Part shown: one piece after another, positions 1 through 6,876 of the stretch
Layout of the letters: the number at the start of each line of letters is the position of its first letter
Numbering within the stretch: position 1 is the stretch's first letter
From: JBHGAV01 sp041946685
GTDB taxonomy: Bacteria > Acidobacteriota > Terriglobia > Bryobacterales > Bryobacteraceae
Length of the DNA: 64,000 bases
Reading direction: 5' to 3'
Assembly (NCBI GenBank): GCA_041946685.1
Contig: JBHGAV010000011.1
Coordinates: 18,452-82,451, forward strand
Position numbers and translations under genes: made by a program
The notes under the pieces: generated by a model
Told to the model about the DNA's origin: nothing
The model's database searches: none
Seen by the model: the letters and a program-made list of their open reading frames with translations, nothing else

Positions 1-1261
1 TCGACCTGCGGCGCGGCTTACGCGCGGCGGTGAGGCCCGCGGAGGCCGCGTCGTGTTCCGGGCTCTTCCGCCTCCGAGTGCGGCGCGGCTTGGGCTCCGG
101 CTCGGGCTCAGCGAAGGCGGAGGGCTGGCCCTTCACGATCGGCTGAGGCTCATCCTCCTCCATCTCCACGGCCGCCTCCTCCGGTTCCGGCTCCGGAGGG
201 GCGGGCGGATAGAACTCGGCGCCCAGGAACACCAGCAATCCCCTCTCCTCGTCAGGTTCCACCCTCACCAGGAGCTTGTCCTGGGCGAAGTTGAGCAGCT
301 CGGCGAACTCTTGAAAGCCGTAAGCCGCCGTGGTGAAGTCCGGATGCACCTCCAAGACCCAGCTCTCCAGCTGTTCGGCCAGGCATCCGCCCTCCATCTC
401 CAGGCGGTGCGTCTCCAGGATGTCGCGAAGCAGCGGCAGCGCCTCTTCGGGCCTGGGAGCGGGCGTCTCCGCCTTCACCGTCGTCTTGCGCTCGATGAAA
501 TAGCGCCCCTCGCTCCCGCTCAAGTTCACATAGCCGGAGCCACGCAGCTTCTCCACAAAATCCGAGAAGCTGCTGCATCCGTATGCCTTCTCGCTGAATG
601 TGGCGTCCAGTTGCAGCATGGTCGACTTCAGCAAGCCAAGCTGGGGTTGTACCCCCCGGCGCTCCAGGACCTGGAGCGCCCGCTCCACCAAAGGCATGGC
701 TTGCGCGATATCGAGCGGCGGGGCCTTGCGGCGCGGCGGCCGTTGCTGGCCCTGATGCGGTTGAGGCGCCTGCTGGCGCTGCGCCCTCTGCGGCTCGTCA
801 AGCAAAGCTTCGTAGCTGATGAATTCGTGACAGTTCTGTTGGAGAATCGTGCTGGTGAACGCTTTGCCTCCCAGCACATAGACCGTCTTGCCGTACTCCT
901 TGAGCTTGTTGACCAGGGGGATGAAGTCGCTGTCGCCGCTGACGACGGCAAAGGCGTTGACATGATCGTGGGTGAAGGCCATCTCGAGCGCGTCGAGGGC
1001 CAGGTTGATGTCGGCGCCATTCTTGTCGCCGCGCGGGGAGGGAATCCGCTGCACCATCTGCACCGCGTTGGCGGCCATCTGCCGCGTTGCCCCTTCCTGC
1101 CGGGCCCAGTTGGCGTAGGCGAACTTGGCGACGATGTCGCCACGTTCCTTCAGAGCGTTGAGTGCCACCGATACGTCGAACTCCCGCTGGAGCGTGGACT
1201 TGACGCCGATCTCGATGTTGTCGTAGTCGACAAACACCGCAATGTTCATCTTTTCTTGCAT
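1..1261 (-). CDS. NYN-domain ribonuclease-like protein with two LOTUS-type domains (3' truncated)
   Basis: The frame runs off the left edge, so the C-terminus is missing; about 420 residues are present. An N-terminal NYN (DUF88/LabA-like, PIN-fold) domain shows VFVDYDNIEIG near residues 9-19 (Asp12, Asp14, Asn15), GDKNGADINLAL and VVSGDSDF, the usual metal-binding acidic set. Two segments then resemble OST-HTH/LOTUS winged helices (about 205-265 and 285-350), followed by a Pro/Glu and Arg/Lys-rich tail. Family knowledge suggests an RNA-cleaving or RNA-binding role; substrate unknown. ATG at 1261 is used; ATG at 1249 is an equally possible start. A promoter-like TTGGGC-N16-TACAAT lies upstream. 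This strand is otherwise convergent with nothing visible in the window. Confidence 0.85.
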   Translation of the reverse strand, partial: MQEKMNIAVFVDYDNIEIGVKSTLQREFDVSVALNALKERGDIVAKFAYANWARQEGATRQMAANAVQMVQRIPSPRGDKNGADINLALDALEMAFTHDHVNAFAVVSGDSDFIPLVNKLKEYGKTVYVLGGKAFTSTILQQNCHEFISYEALLDEPQRAQRQQAPQPHQGQQRPPRRKAPPLDIAQAMPLVERALQVLERRGVQPQLGLLKSTMLQLDATFSEKAYGCSSFSDFVEKLRGSGYVNLSGSEGRYFIERKTTVKAETPAPRPEEALPLLRDILETHRLEMEGGCLAEQLESWVLEVHPDFTTAAYGFQEFAELLNFAQDKLLVRVEPDEERGLLVFLGAEFYPPAPPEPEPEEAAVEMEEDEPQPIVKGQPSAFAEPEPEPKPRRTRRRKSPEHDAASAGLTAARKPRRRS

Positions 1262-1340
1262 GGCGTGCTTTCTTGCCTCTGCACGGCCTCCATGCGGGCG
1301 CTCCACCGGGGCGCGGGCAACGGACCGGGCATCCGCCTTA

Positions 1341-1368
1341 ATTGTACCTCTAGTTTCCACGCGCCCAA
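1341..1368 (-). promoter_or_regulatory. Candidate sigma70 promoter for the NYN gene
   Basis: On the minus strand TTGGGC (1368-1363) and TACAAT (1346-1341) are separated by 16 bp. Transcription would start near 1334, giving a leader of about 70 nt before ATG 1261. This is by-eye consensus matching only. Confidence 0.4.
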
Positions 1369-1377
1369 AGGACCGGA

Positions 1378-1848
1378 TCACTTCGGAGGCGTGTCCCGCA
1401 CGCCCGAGTCGAAGACGACCCTCCAGGCGCCGCCGGCTTGCCTCTTCCAAACCGTAATGTACTTCCCGCTCGCCACCTGCTGGCTGCCGGCGCCGGACGA
1501 TCTGAGAACCGCATAGCTGCCGACTGTAAAGCCCATGTCGCCGCTCCGGTCGATCACCGCCTCCAGCGGCTTCCAAGTGACAGACAAGGCCGGGTCTTCC
1601 AGCAAATGCTTCCAGTGCGCCGTGAGCCCCGCCCTCCCCTTGATGATTGGGGAGTCGGGCCGGATGCTGGTCACATCCTCCGCCAGGAACGAGGTGAAAC
1701 CCTCCATCCTGCGTTCGGCCGTTGCCCGAGCGAAAGCGCGGTCAGCCTCCAACAGAACCCCGGGCCCGGTTTCCCCCCGGCGAAATCCGGCGCAGGCGCC
1801 CAAGCACAGGGCCGGCAGAACCACCACCATCGCGTTCCGCCACTGCAT
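1378..1848 (-). CDS. DUF4440/SnoaL-like (NTF2-fold) lipoprotein
   Basis: A 156-residue protein with a short hydrophobic signal ending in a lipobox (LCLGAC, Cys at about 18), so it is probably a lipid-anchored periplasmic protein. The rest has the spacing of DUF4440/NTF2-like proteins: an early ADRAFARATAERR helix, FLAEDVTSIRPDSP, a W-K-P-L segment and a C-terminal GKYITVWKRQ-GGAWRVVFDSG strand pair. These domains bind small ligands or act as calcium/calmodulin-kinase-association-like folds; no catalytic residues can be assigned. Divergent from tadA with only 43 bp between the start codons. Confidence 0.75.
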   Translation of the reverse strand: MQWRNAMVVVLPALCLGACAGFRRGETGPGVLLEADRAFARATAERRMEGFTSFLAEDVTSIRPDSPIIKGRAGLTAHWKHLLEDPALSVTWKPLEAVIDRSGDMGFTVGSYAVLRSSGAGSQQVASGKYITVWKRQAGGAWRVVFDSGVRDTPPK

Positions 1849-1891
1849 ACGAGTATTCTAAGACCAGAGAGGCAGATCCGGCGGCTCGCGC

Positions 1892-2353
1892 ATGGACGAC
1901 GAATTCTACATGACGGAGGCGCTGAAGTTGGCGCGGCTGGCGGAACACCAAGGGGAGGTCCCCGTGGGAGCGCTTCTGGTCGCCGAAGGAAGAATCCTCG
2001 GCCGGGGAGGCAATTCCCCGATCTCCCGCCGGGACCCCACCGCGCACGCAGAGATCCTCGCTCTCCGCGAGGCCGCAGCCGCCGAAGGCAACTATCGCCT
2101 CGAGCGGTCTGTGCTCTACGTGACTCTAGAACCCTGTGTAATGTGCGCCGGGGCGCTGGTCGCCGCGCGCGTCGGCCGGCTGGTGTTCGGCGCACGGGAC
2201 CTGCGCTTCGGAGGAGTCCGCAGCAAGTTCTGCCTCGCCGACTCGGAGCTGTTGAACCATCGCGTCGAAGTCGTCGAAGGCGTACTGGGCCGCGAGTGCA
2301 CCGAACTGGTGCGGCAGTTTTTCCGGAGGCAGCGCGACAAACAGCGCTCTTAG
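1892..2353 (+). CDS. tadA: tRNA adenosine(34) deaminase TadA
   Basis: A 153-residue zinc deaminase that converts A34 to inosine in tRNA-Arg(ACG). The catalytic HAE sits at residues 52-54 and the zinc-binding PCVMC at 81-85. The family features GALLV, NSPISRRDPTAHAE and the C-terminal VRQFFRRQR helix are present, and the length is normal. ATG at 1892 follows a weak GGCGG. The 3' end overlaps the convergent Cys-rich gene by 4 bp. Confidence 0.96.
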   Translation: MDDEFYMTEALKLARLAEHQGEVPVGALLVAEGRILGRGGNSPISRRDPTAHAEILALREAAAAEGNYRLERSVLYVTLEPCVMCAGALVAARVGRLVFGARDLRFGGVRSKFCLADSELLNHRVEVVEGVLGRECTELVRQFFRRQRDKQRS

Positions 2354-2946
2354 GCCGCGGTCTGCCCGAGGAGCCGCGGCATCAAAGCCGACAGGGGAGG
2401 CCGGAGACCGGGTTTCAGGCCTGGCAGCGGCAAGAGGTTGCGGATCTGAGGCGACCGGCGTGGGCCCCGGAAGTACTCATCCAGCGGGAACAACCCGTAG
2501 GGCTCTAGTTCCCGATACACGCGTCCCAGCTTCTGCTCGATGCGATAGACGGTGTGAAAGAAGTTGCCCCGGTCCATCTTCAGCCGCCGGGTGCACAGTT
2601 TCCAGTCGGCGCCGAGTAAGAAGTGGAATTTGAAAACACCGTACTCCAGATCATCCAGCGCTCTCCGGCTCACCAGGCAAAAATCGGCGATGTACTCCTC
2701 GTCCTTGCGGCCCCAGACTAGTCTTCCTTCCCGCCCGGCGATGCGTTCGGGAGAAGTTCTGCTCATGTGCTTCTCCTTGGAAACGCAGTGCCGAAACCGC
2801 GCGTAGCAGGCGCGGAAAATGGCCCTCAAGACACAGTTGCAGGGACTCGTGTCACCTCTGCCCCTTCCCCGCAATCCTAGGCCGTTGCAGTGCGTGCAGG
2901 ACTGCTTTGCCAGTGCAATTGTCTCGGATCGGCTCCATTCGGTCAT
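2350..2946 (-). CDS. Cysteine-rich hypothetical protein with N-terminal zinc-finger-like motif
   Basis: A 198-residue protein without a recognised function. The N-terminus has CTHCNGLG (Cys17, Cys20) followed by Cys36, Cys38, Cys47 and Cys54, a DnaJ-type or zinc-ribbon-like arrangement. The middle (about 75-165) is compact and aromatic-rich, with FKFHFLLGADWKLC and NFFHTVYRIEQKLGRVYREL, which could be a helical DNA-binding fold. A good Shine-Dalgarno (GGAGAA, 9 nt spacing) supports ATG 2946. It is divergent from the XRE/S24-like regulator across an AT-rich spacer, which suggests regulation by that protein. I recall similar proteins in Acidobacteriota but not a described role. Confidence 0.7.
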   Translation of the reverse strand: MTEWSRSETIALAKQSCTHCNGLGLRGRGRGDTSPCNCVLRAIFRACYARFRHCVSKEKHMSRTSPERIAGREGRLVWGRKDEEYIADFCLVSRRALDDLEYGVFKFHFLLGADWKLCTRRLKMDRGNFFHTVYRIEQKLGRVYRELEPYGLFPLDEYFRGPRRSPQIRNLLPLPGLKPGLRPPLSALMPRLLGQTAA

Positions 2947-3128
2947 CTTGTTGTCTTCTCCGGGTCGCGCCTCTTGTTCCGGCGGGAAGCGCGGCGCCCG
3001 TTTTCAACCGTAAACAAGGGGAAGAGGATCGTCAATAGTTTGAAATGAGAGTCTTTTGTTAAAAATGCATTATTTTATTCTATGGAACAAGTGCTTTATT
3101 ATCAGCAGATTACATCCATTTCAAATAA

Positions 3129-3145
3129 TACTGGGACTATCAGTA
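3129..3145. repeat. Inverted repeat, candidate operator 1
   Basis: TACTG-N7-CAGTA, perfect 5-bp arms, in the AT-rich spacer upstream of the XRE-type gene. Arm length and spacing suit a dimeric HTH repressor. Confidence 0.4.
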
Positions 3146-3168
3146 CCTCTAGATCTATGGTATTATTG

Positions 3169-3188
3169 AATAGGGTACCCGTCCTATT
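3169..3188. repeat. Inverted repeat, candidate operator 2
   Basis: AATAGG-N8-CCTATT, perfect 6-bp arms, 33-52 bp upstream of the XRE-type start codon. The centre contains GGGTACCC. It is a plausible autoregulatory site. Confidence 0.4.
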
Positions 3189-3220
3189 TCGGATGGAAAT
3201 ATCCCTCAGACCCAGGGAGG

Positions 3221-3934
3221 ATGTACTTCCACGAGTTGCACACGCGATTGCTCGCAGCTTTGCGGGACCGCGTCGGGAACGGTGAGCTCAGCGAGCGTCG
3301 TCTGGCCCACCTCACCGGAATTTCACAACCTCATATACATAATGTGCTGAAGGGAGAAAGAATTCTCTCCAATCGCGCCGCCGACATTATCTTACGCCGG
3401 CTTGGTCTGTCGGTGATGGACCTGCTGGGTGAGGAAGAACTGGCCGCGGCCAAGCGTGCCCAAGGGGGGGCCGAGGAGGATCGCTTCGTAGAGGTTTCCG
3501 TGCTGGAGGGGCGCCTCGGACCGGGGCTCCCGCTTCCGCACAAGCGGAGCAGGTTGGAGCGGTATCCGTTCTTGAGGTCCCTTCTCACGTCGCTGGAAGC
3601 ACCCGTCTTGGCGCGCCTTGCTCATGACCATCGCATCGCCGGCCTGTTCCGGGAATGCGATCTGGTTCTGCTGGACTTCTCCGTGGCGCGGAGGCTGCAT
3701 CCACGCGGGAGCGAGTTCTTTGTTGTTAGTCGCCATGGAGAGGGCCTTTTGCGTCGCGTCAAGCTGAACCGTGGTGACCTGCTGGAGTTGAGAGGAACCG
3801 CACCCGACGGTTTCGCACCTGCGGAGGCGCTGCCGCTCGGCAGGAATCACCTACTGGATGTGATAAAGGCGAAGGTCGCCTGGGTGAGCCGTTCCCTCCA
3901 GCCTCACAGCCCTTTCGGTCCTCCGGCCACTTGA
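3221..3934 (+). CDS. XRE-family regulator with S24/LexA-like C-terminal domain
   Basis: A 237-residue protein. Residues about 5-70 form a Cro/C1-type helix-turn-helix (LSERRLAHLTGISQPHIHNV, then RAADIILRRLGLSVMDLL). Residues about 90-235 resemble an S24 peptidase-like sensor domain: FRECDLVLLDFS, EFFVVSRHGEGLLRRVKLNRG and LPLGRNHLLDVI. The usual catalytic Ser/Lys pair is not obvious, so it may be a non-cleaving sensor. GGGAGG abuts the ATG with no spacer, which is unusually tight. The 3' end overlaps the convergent glycosyltransferase gene by 31 bp. The function is probably repression of itself and the divergent Cys-rich gene. Confidence 0.75.
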   Translation: MYFHELHTRLLAALRDRVGNGELSERRLAHLTGISQPHIHNVLKGERILSNRAADIILRRLGLSVMDLLGEEELAAAKRAQGGAEEDRFVEVSVLEGRLGPGLPLPHKRSRLERYPFLRSLLTSLEAPVLARLAHDHRIAGLFRECDLVLLDFSVARRLHPRGSEFFVVSRHGEGLLRRVKLNRGDLLELRGTAPDGFAPAEALPLGRNHLLDVIKAKVAWVSRSLQPHSPFGPPAT

Positions 3935-5052
3935 CGGTAAACCTCCAAGACCTGGCGCGCCGTGGAATCCCAATTGAAGCGCCTCACCTGTTGGTGGCCT
4001 CTCTGCGTGAGCGTGACCCGGAGCGTGTCGTTGGTGAGCACTTCCCGGATTCCCTTGGCTATCTCAAAGACGTTCTCCGGATTCACCAGGACAGCCGCAT
4101 TGCCCACCACCTCGGGAAGCGAACTAATATTGGAGGTCACCACCGGCGTGCCCGAGGCCATGGCCTCCAAGGGCGGCAGTCCGAAACCCTCATACAAAGA
4201 CGGGAAGACAAAAGCAGCCGCCGCGGAGTAGAACGTCCGCAGCGCGTCGAACGGCACGAAGCCGAGGAAACGCACAAATGGCTCCATGCGAGTCTGAATG
4301 ACCGTGCGGCGCACCGCGGGGTGGCGGGAAATGTCGTCCCCGATGATGATCAGCCTCAGGCCCCGGAACGCGGGCTCGTCTCCCAGATCTCCGCGGAGAA
4401 CGGCGAAGGCTTCGACAAGCCGGGGAATGTTCTTCTGCGGCCGAATCGTCCCCACGTGAAGCAGAAACGGGTAGCTGATCTGGAAGCGCTCCAGAAGAAG
4501 TTGGCGCTCGCCGGCTCCGGGGCGATGAGCCAGTTCGACAAACCGCGGATCCGGAGCACCGTAGATCTGCCTGATCTTTCCCTGGCGGATCCCGAACAGG
4601 TCTTCGACATCCCGGCGCGTCGCGTTGGAAACCGCAATCACGACATCGCTCCGCTCCAGCCCTCGCCGGAACTGATACAGACGGAAGCGCTTCTGTCTGC
4701 CGTGCAGCTCCTCATACAGGAGGCTGCTCATGTCGTGTACCGTGACGACGTACGGCTTCGGCATCAGCAGGGGCACCACGTTGAGCGGGATGTGACACAC
4801 ATCCGCCCAGAACCTTCTCAAGTACAGAGGAAAGGCGATTTGATCCAGCAGGGATGAATCGGCCCGTTCGTAGACCGCCACCTCGAAGTTGGGCGGCAAG
4901 CCGGCGAATTCCCCCCTGTCCTGGGGGTAGACAACCAGGAAGTACTGGTTCTCCTCGTCCAGCCTCGCGAGCGCGTGGACCAGGTTTCGAATGTAGGTGC
5001 CGATTCCGAAGTCGCGGACGTGCCGGGTGTCGATAACGATGCGGATCGGCAT
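3904..5052 (-). CDS. GT4-family glycosyltransferase
   Basis: A 382-residue retaining glycosyltransferase (GT-B fold). The N-terminal Rossmann domain begins with RIVIDTRHVRDFGIGTYIRNL; a linker carries VVTVHDMSSLL and VSNATRRDV. The C-terminal nucleotide-sugar domain begins at LLHVGTIRPQKNIPRLVEAF and has the E-x7-E signature EGFGLPPLE. It resembles mannosyltransferase MtfB-like enzymes, but donor and acceptor are unknown. ATG 5052 follows the glyA stop directly, so it is last in a rpiB-glyA-GT operon. Confidence 0.88.
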   Translation of the reverse strand: MPIRIVIDTRHVRDFGIGTYIRNLVHALARLDEENQYFLVVYPQDRGEFAGLPPNFEVAVYERADSSLLDQIAFPLYLRRFWADVCHIPLNVVPLLMPKPYVVTVHDMSSLLYEELHGRQKRFRLYQFRRGLERSDVVIAVSNATRRDVEDLFGIRQGKIRQIYGAPDPRFVELAHRPGAGERQLLLERFQISYPFLLHVGTIRPQKNIPRLVEAFAVLRGDLGDEPAFRGLRLIIIGDDISRHPAVRRTVIQTRMEPFVRFLGFVPFDALRTFYSAAAAFVFPSLYEGFGLPPLEAMASGTPVVTSNISSLPEVVGNAAVLVNPENVFEIAKGIREVLTNDTLRVTLTQRGHQQVRRFNWDSTARQVLEVYRQVAGGPKGL

Positions 5053-6336
5053 TCACCCCGTGGCGGCAACGCGGGACTTCCAACGATAGAGGGGAAACCG
5101 GTCCGCGAGTCCCGCGACCCTCCGGCGGACCGCTTCGATTCGGGCCTCCGAGCCTGGATCCCCGAGCACCTCCGTAATCAAGCCGGCCACCTCGCGCATC
5201 TCCTTCTCTCGGAAACCGCGCGTGGTCACGGCGGGAGATCCAAGCCGGATGCCGCTCGGATTGAGCGGCGGATTGACGTCGAACGGAATGGTGTTCTTGT
5301 TGACGGTGATGAAGGCCTTGTCCAGGGCCGTCTCCGCCTCCCGGCCGCGAATGCCCTTGGCGAAGACGTCAACCAGCAGCAAGTGAGTGTCCGTGCCACC
5401 CGAAACGACACGGAAACCAGCGCCCTTCAACTCGCCGGCCAGGGTTCTGGCGTTGAGCAGCACCTGCTTCTGGTACTCGGCGAACTCGGCCGTCATCGCC
5501 TCGGCGAAGCAAACCGCCTTGGCGGCCATCACGTGGACGAGCGGGCCTCCCTGCATCCCAGGAAAGACGCTCTTGTCGATGGCCGCGGCATACTTCTCCC
5601 GGCTCAGGATGATGCCCGCCCTCGGCCCGCGGAGGGTCTTATGGGTGGTGGAGGTGACGATATCGGCGTACTCGCAGGGATTGGGGTGAAGACCCGCGGC
5701 CACCAGCCCGGAGAAGTGAGCCATGTCCACCAGGAAGATCGCCCCCACCGAATCGGCGATCTCGCGGAAGCGCTGGAAGTCGATGACGCGCGGGTAGGCG
5801 CTGCCACCGGCGATGATCATCTTGGGCCGGTGTTCGCCGGCCAGCCGCGCCAGCTCGTCGTAGTCGATGACTTCATCCTCGCGCCGGACTCCATACGGGA
5901 TCACCTTGTAGGTCTTCCCCGAGAAGTTCAGGTGGTGCCCGTGGGTGAGGTGACCGCCGTGAGAAAGGTTCATCCCCAGAATCGTGTCGCCAGGCTGGAG
6001 GACGGCGGCGTAGGCTGCCTGGTTGGCCTGCGAGCCGGCGTGGGGCTGGACGTTGGCGTGCTCGGCGCAAAACAGCTTCCTGGCGCGCTCGCGGGCCAGG
6101 TTCTCGACGATGTCCGTGAACTCACATCCGCCGTAATATCGCTTGCCCGGGTAGCCCTCGGCGTACTTGTTAGTGAACACGCTCCCGGTAGCCTCCAGCA
6201 CGGCTTCCGAGGTGAAGTTCTCACTGGCGATCAGTTCCAGCCTGGAATTCTGGCGTTCGAGCTCATTCCGTATGGCTTCGTAAACCTCCGGATCGGCCTG
6301 GGCCAGCGGCCGAGCCATCCGGTCCTGCGGGCTCAC
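5053..6336 (-). CDS. glyA: Serine hydroxymethyltransferase GlyA
   Basis: A 427-residue PLP enzyme that interconverts serine and glycine with tetrahydrofolate. Family landmarks are LIASENFTS, NKYAEGYPGKRYYGG, QPHAGSQAN, FLVDMAHFSGLVAAG and the PLP-lysine segment TSTTHKTLRGPR. The length is normal. The start chosen is GTG 6336, which overlaps the rpiB TGA as GTGA; ATG 6318 (MARPLAQ) is an alternative six codons inside. Pairing with rpiB is common in bacteria. Confidence 0.97.
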   Translation of the reverse strand: MSPQDRMARPLAQADPEVYEAIRNELERQNSRLELIASENFTSEAVLEATGSVFTNKYAEGYPGKRYYGGCEFTDIVENLARERARKLFCAEHANVQPHAGSQANQAAYAAVLQPGDTILGMNLSHGGHLTHGHHLNFSGKTYKVIPYGVRREDEVIDYDELARLAGEHRPKMIIAGGSAYPRVIDFQRFREIADSVGAIFLVDMAHFSGLVAAGLHPNPCEYADIVTSTTHKTLRGPRAGIILSREKYAAAIDKSVFPGMQGGPLVHVMAAKAVCFAEAMTAEFAEYQKQVLLNARTLAGELKGAGFRVVSGGTDTHLLLVDVFAKGIRGREAETALDKAFITVNKNTIPFDVNPPLNPSGIRLGSPAVTTRGFREKEMREVAGLITEVLGDPGSEARIEAVRRRVAGLADRFPLYRWKSRVAATG

Positions 6337-6809
6337 TTTGCCGCTCCTTCCGGGGCGCTCTCCGAGGCTGCTGTGTGTTCCAAAGCGGCGATCTTGCCGG
6401 TCCGGCGGGCATGGCGTCCCCCCTCGAACTCCGTTCGCAGGAACTCGCGCACCATGGCCTCCGCTTCCGCCGGCTGGGTGAACTTGGCGCCAATGGTCAG
6501 CACGTTAGCGTCGTTGTGGCCGCGCACCAGGCGGACCTCCTCGACACACGTGCCGAGCGCCGCCCTCACTCCGGGTATCTTGTTAGCGGCAATCGACATG
6601 CCGACTCCGGTGTAACAGACCAGGATCCCTCGGTCCGCCTTTGCCGAGGCCACGTCGCGCGCCACCGGCGCGGCGTAGTCCGGATAATCGACCGACTCGG
6701 GACCGCTGGCGCCGTAGTCGGTCACCTGGTGGCCCTCCCTGACGAGCGCGTCGCGCAGATACTCTTTCAGTGTGAAACCGGCGTGATCGGAGCCAATCGC
6801 AATTCGCAT
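6333..6809 (-). CDS. rpiB: Ribose-5-phosphate isomerase B
   Basis: A 158-residue RpiB/LacAB-family sugar-phosphate isomerase of the non-oxidative pentose phosphate pathway. It starts MRIAIGSDHAGF at ATG 6809; upstream in-frame codons do not resemble the family. VCYTGVGMSIAANK holds the catalytic cysteine, although the residue after it is Tyr where Gly is usual, and RGHNDANVL holds the conserved His. A short extra C-terminal tail of about 15 residues is present. It is first in the rpiB-glyA-GT operon. Confidence 0.93.
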   Translation of the reverse strand: MRIAIGSDHAGFTLKEYLRDALVREGHQVTDYGASGPESVDYPDYAAPVARDVASAKADRGILVCYTGVGMSIAANKIPGVRAALGTCVEEVRLVRGHNDANVLTIGAKFTQPAEAEAMVREFLRTEFEGGRHARRTGKIAALEHTAASESAPEGAAK

Positions 6810-6823
6810 GGAAATCCGAACTA

Positions 6824-6841
6824 ATTCTAACATGCTAGAAT
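6824..6841. promoter_or_regulatory. Symmetric bidirectional -10 region between rpiB and proS
   Basis: ATTCTA-N6-TAGAAT is an 18-bp inverted repeat in the 67-bp divergent spacer. On each strand it supplies a TAGAAT -10-like box, so the two genes may share one opening site or the repeat may be an operator. No clear -35 boxes are seen. Confidence 0.35.
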
Positions 6842-6876
6842 GACTGCTTCGTTTCCTTTTCCCTTCGAGATCTCCC

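Larger units (their letters stand above)
2947..3220. promoter_or_regulatory. AT-rich divergent control region
   Basis: This 274-bp spacer separates the Cys-rich gene (left, minus) from the XRE/S24-like regulator (right, plus). From about 3010 to 3210 it is markedly AT-rich compared with the GC-rich surroundings, with several TATTAT/TTTATT tracts suitable as -10 regions. It holds at least two inverted repeats, listed separately. No ORF in it looks like a gene. Confidence 0.6.

Noticed and set aside
53..1516. Long open frame on the plus strand opposite the NYN gene
   Set aside because: Arg/Leu/Gly-rich translation with no family motif, antisense to a frame with clear NYN motifs. High GC leaves long antisense frames open.
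3082..3285. Small ORF in the AT-rich spacer before the XRE-type gene
   Set aside because: No ribosome site; it overlaps the regulator start in another frame and the candidate operators. More likely control DNA.
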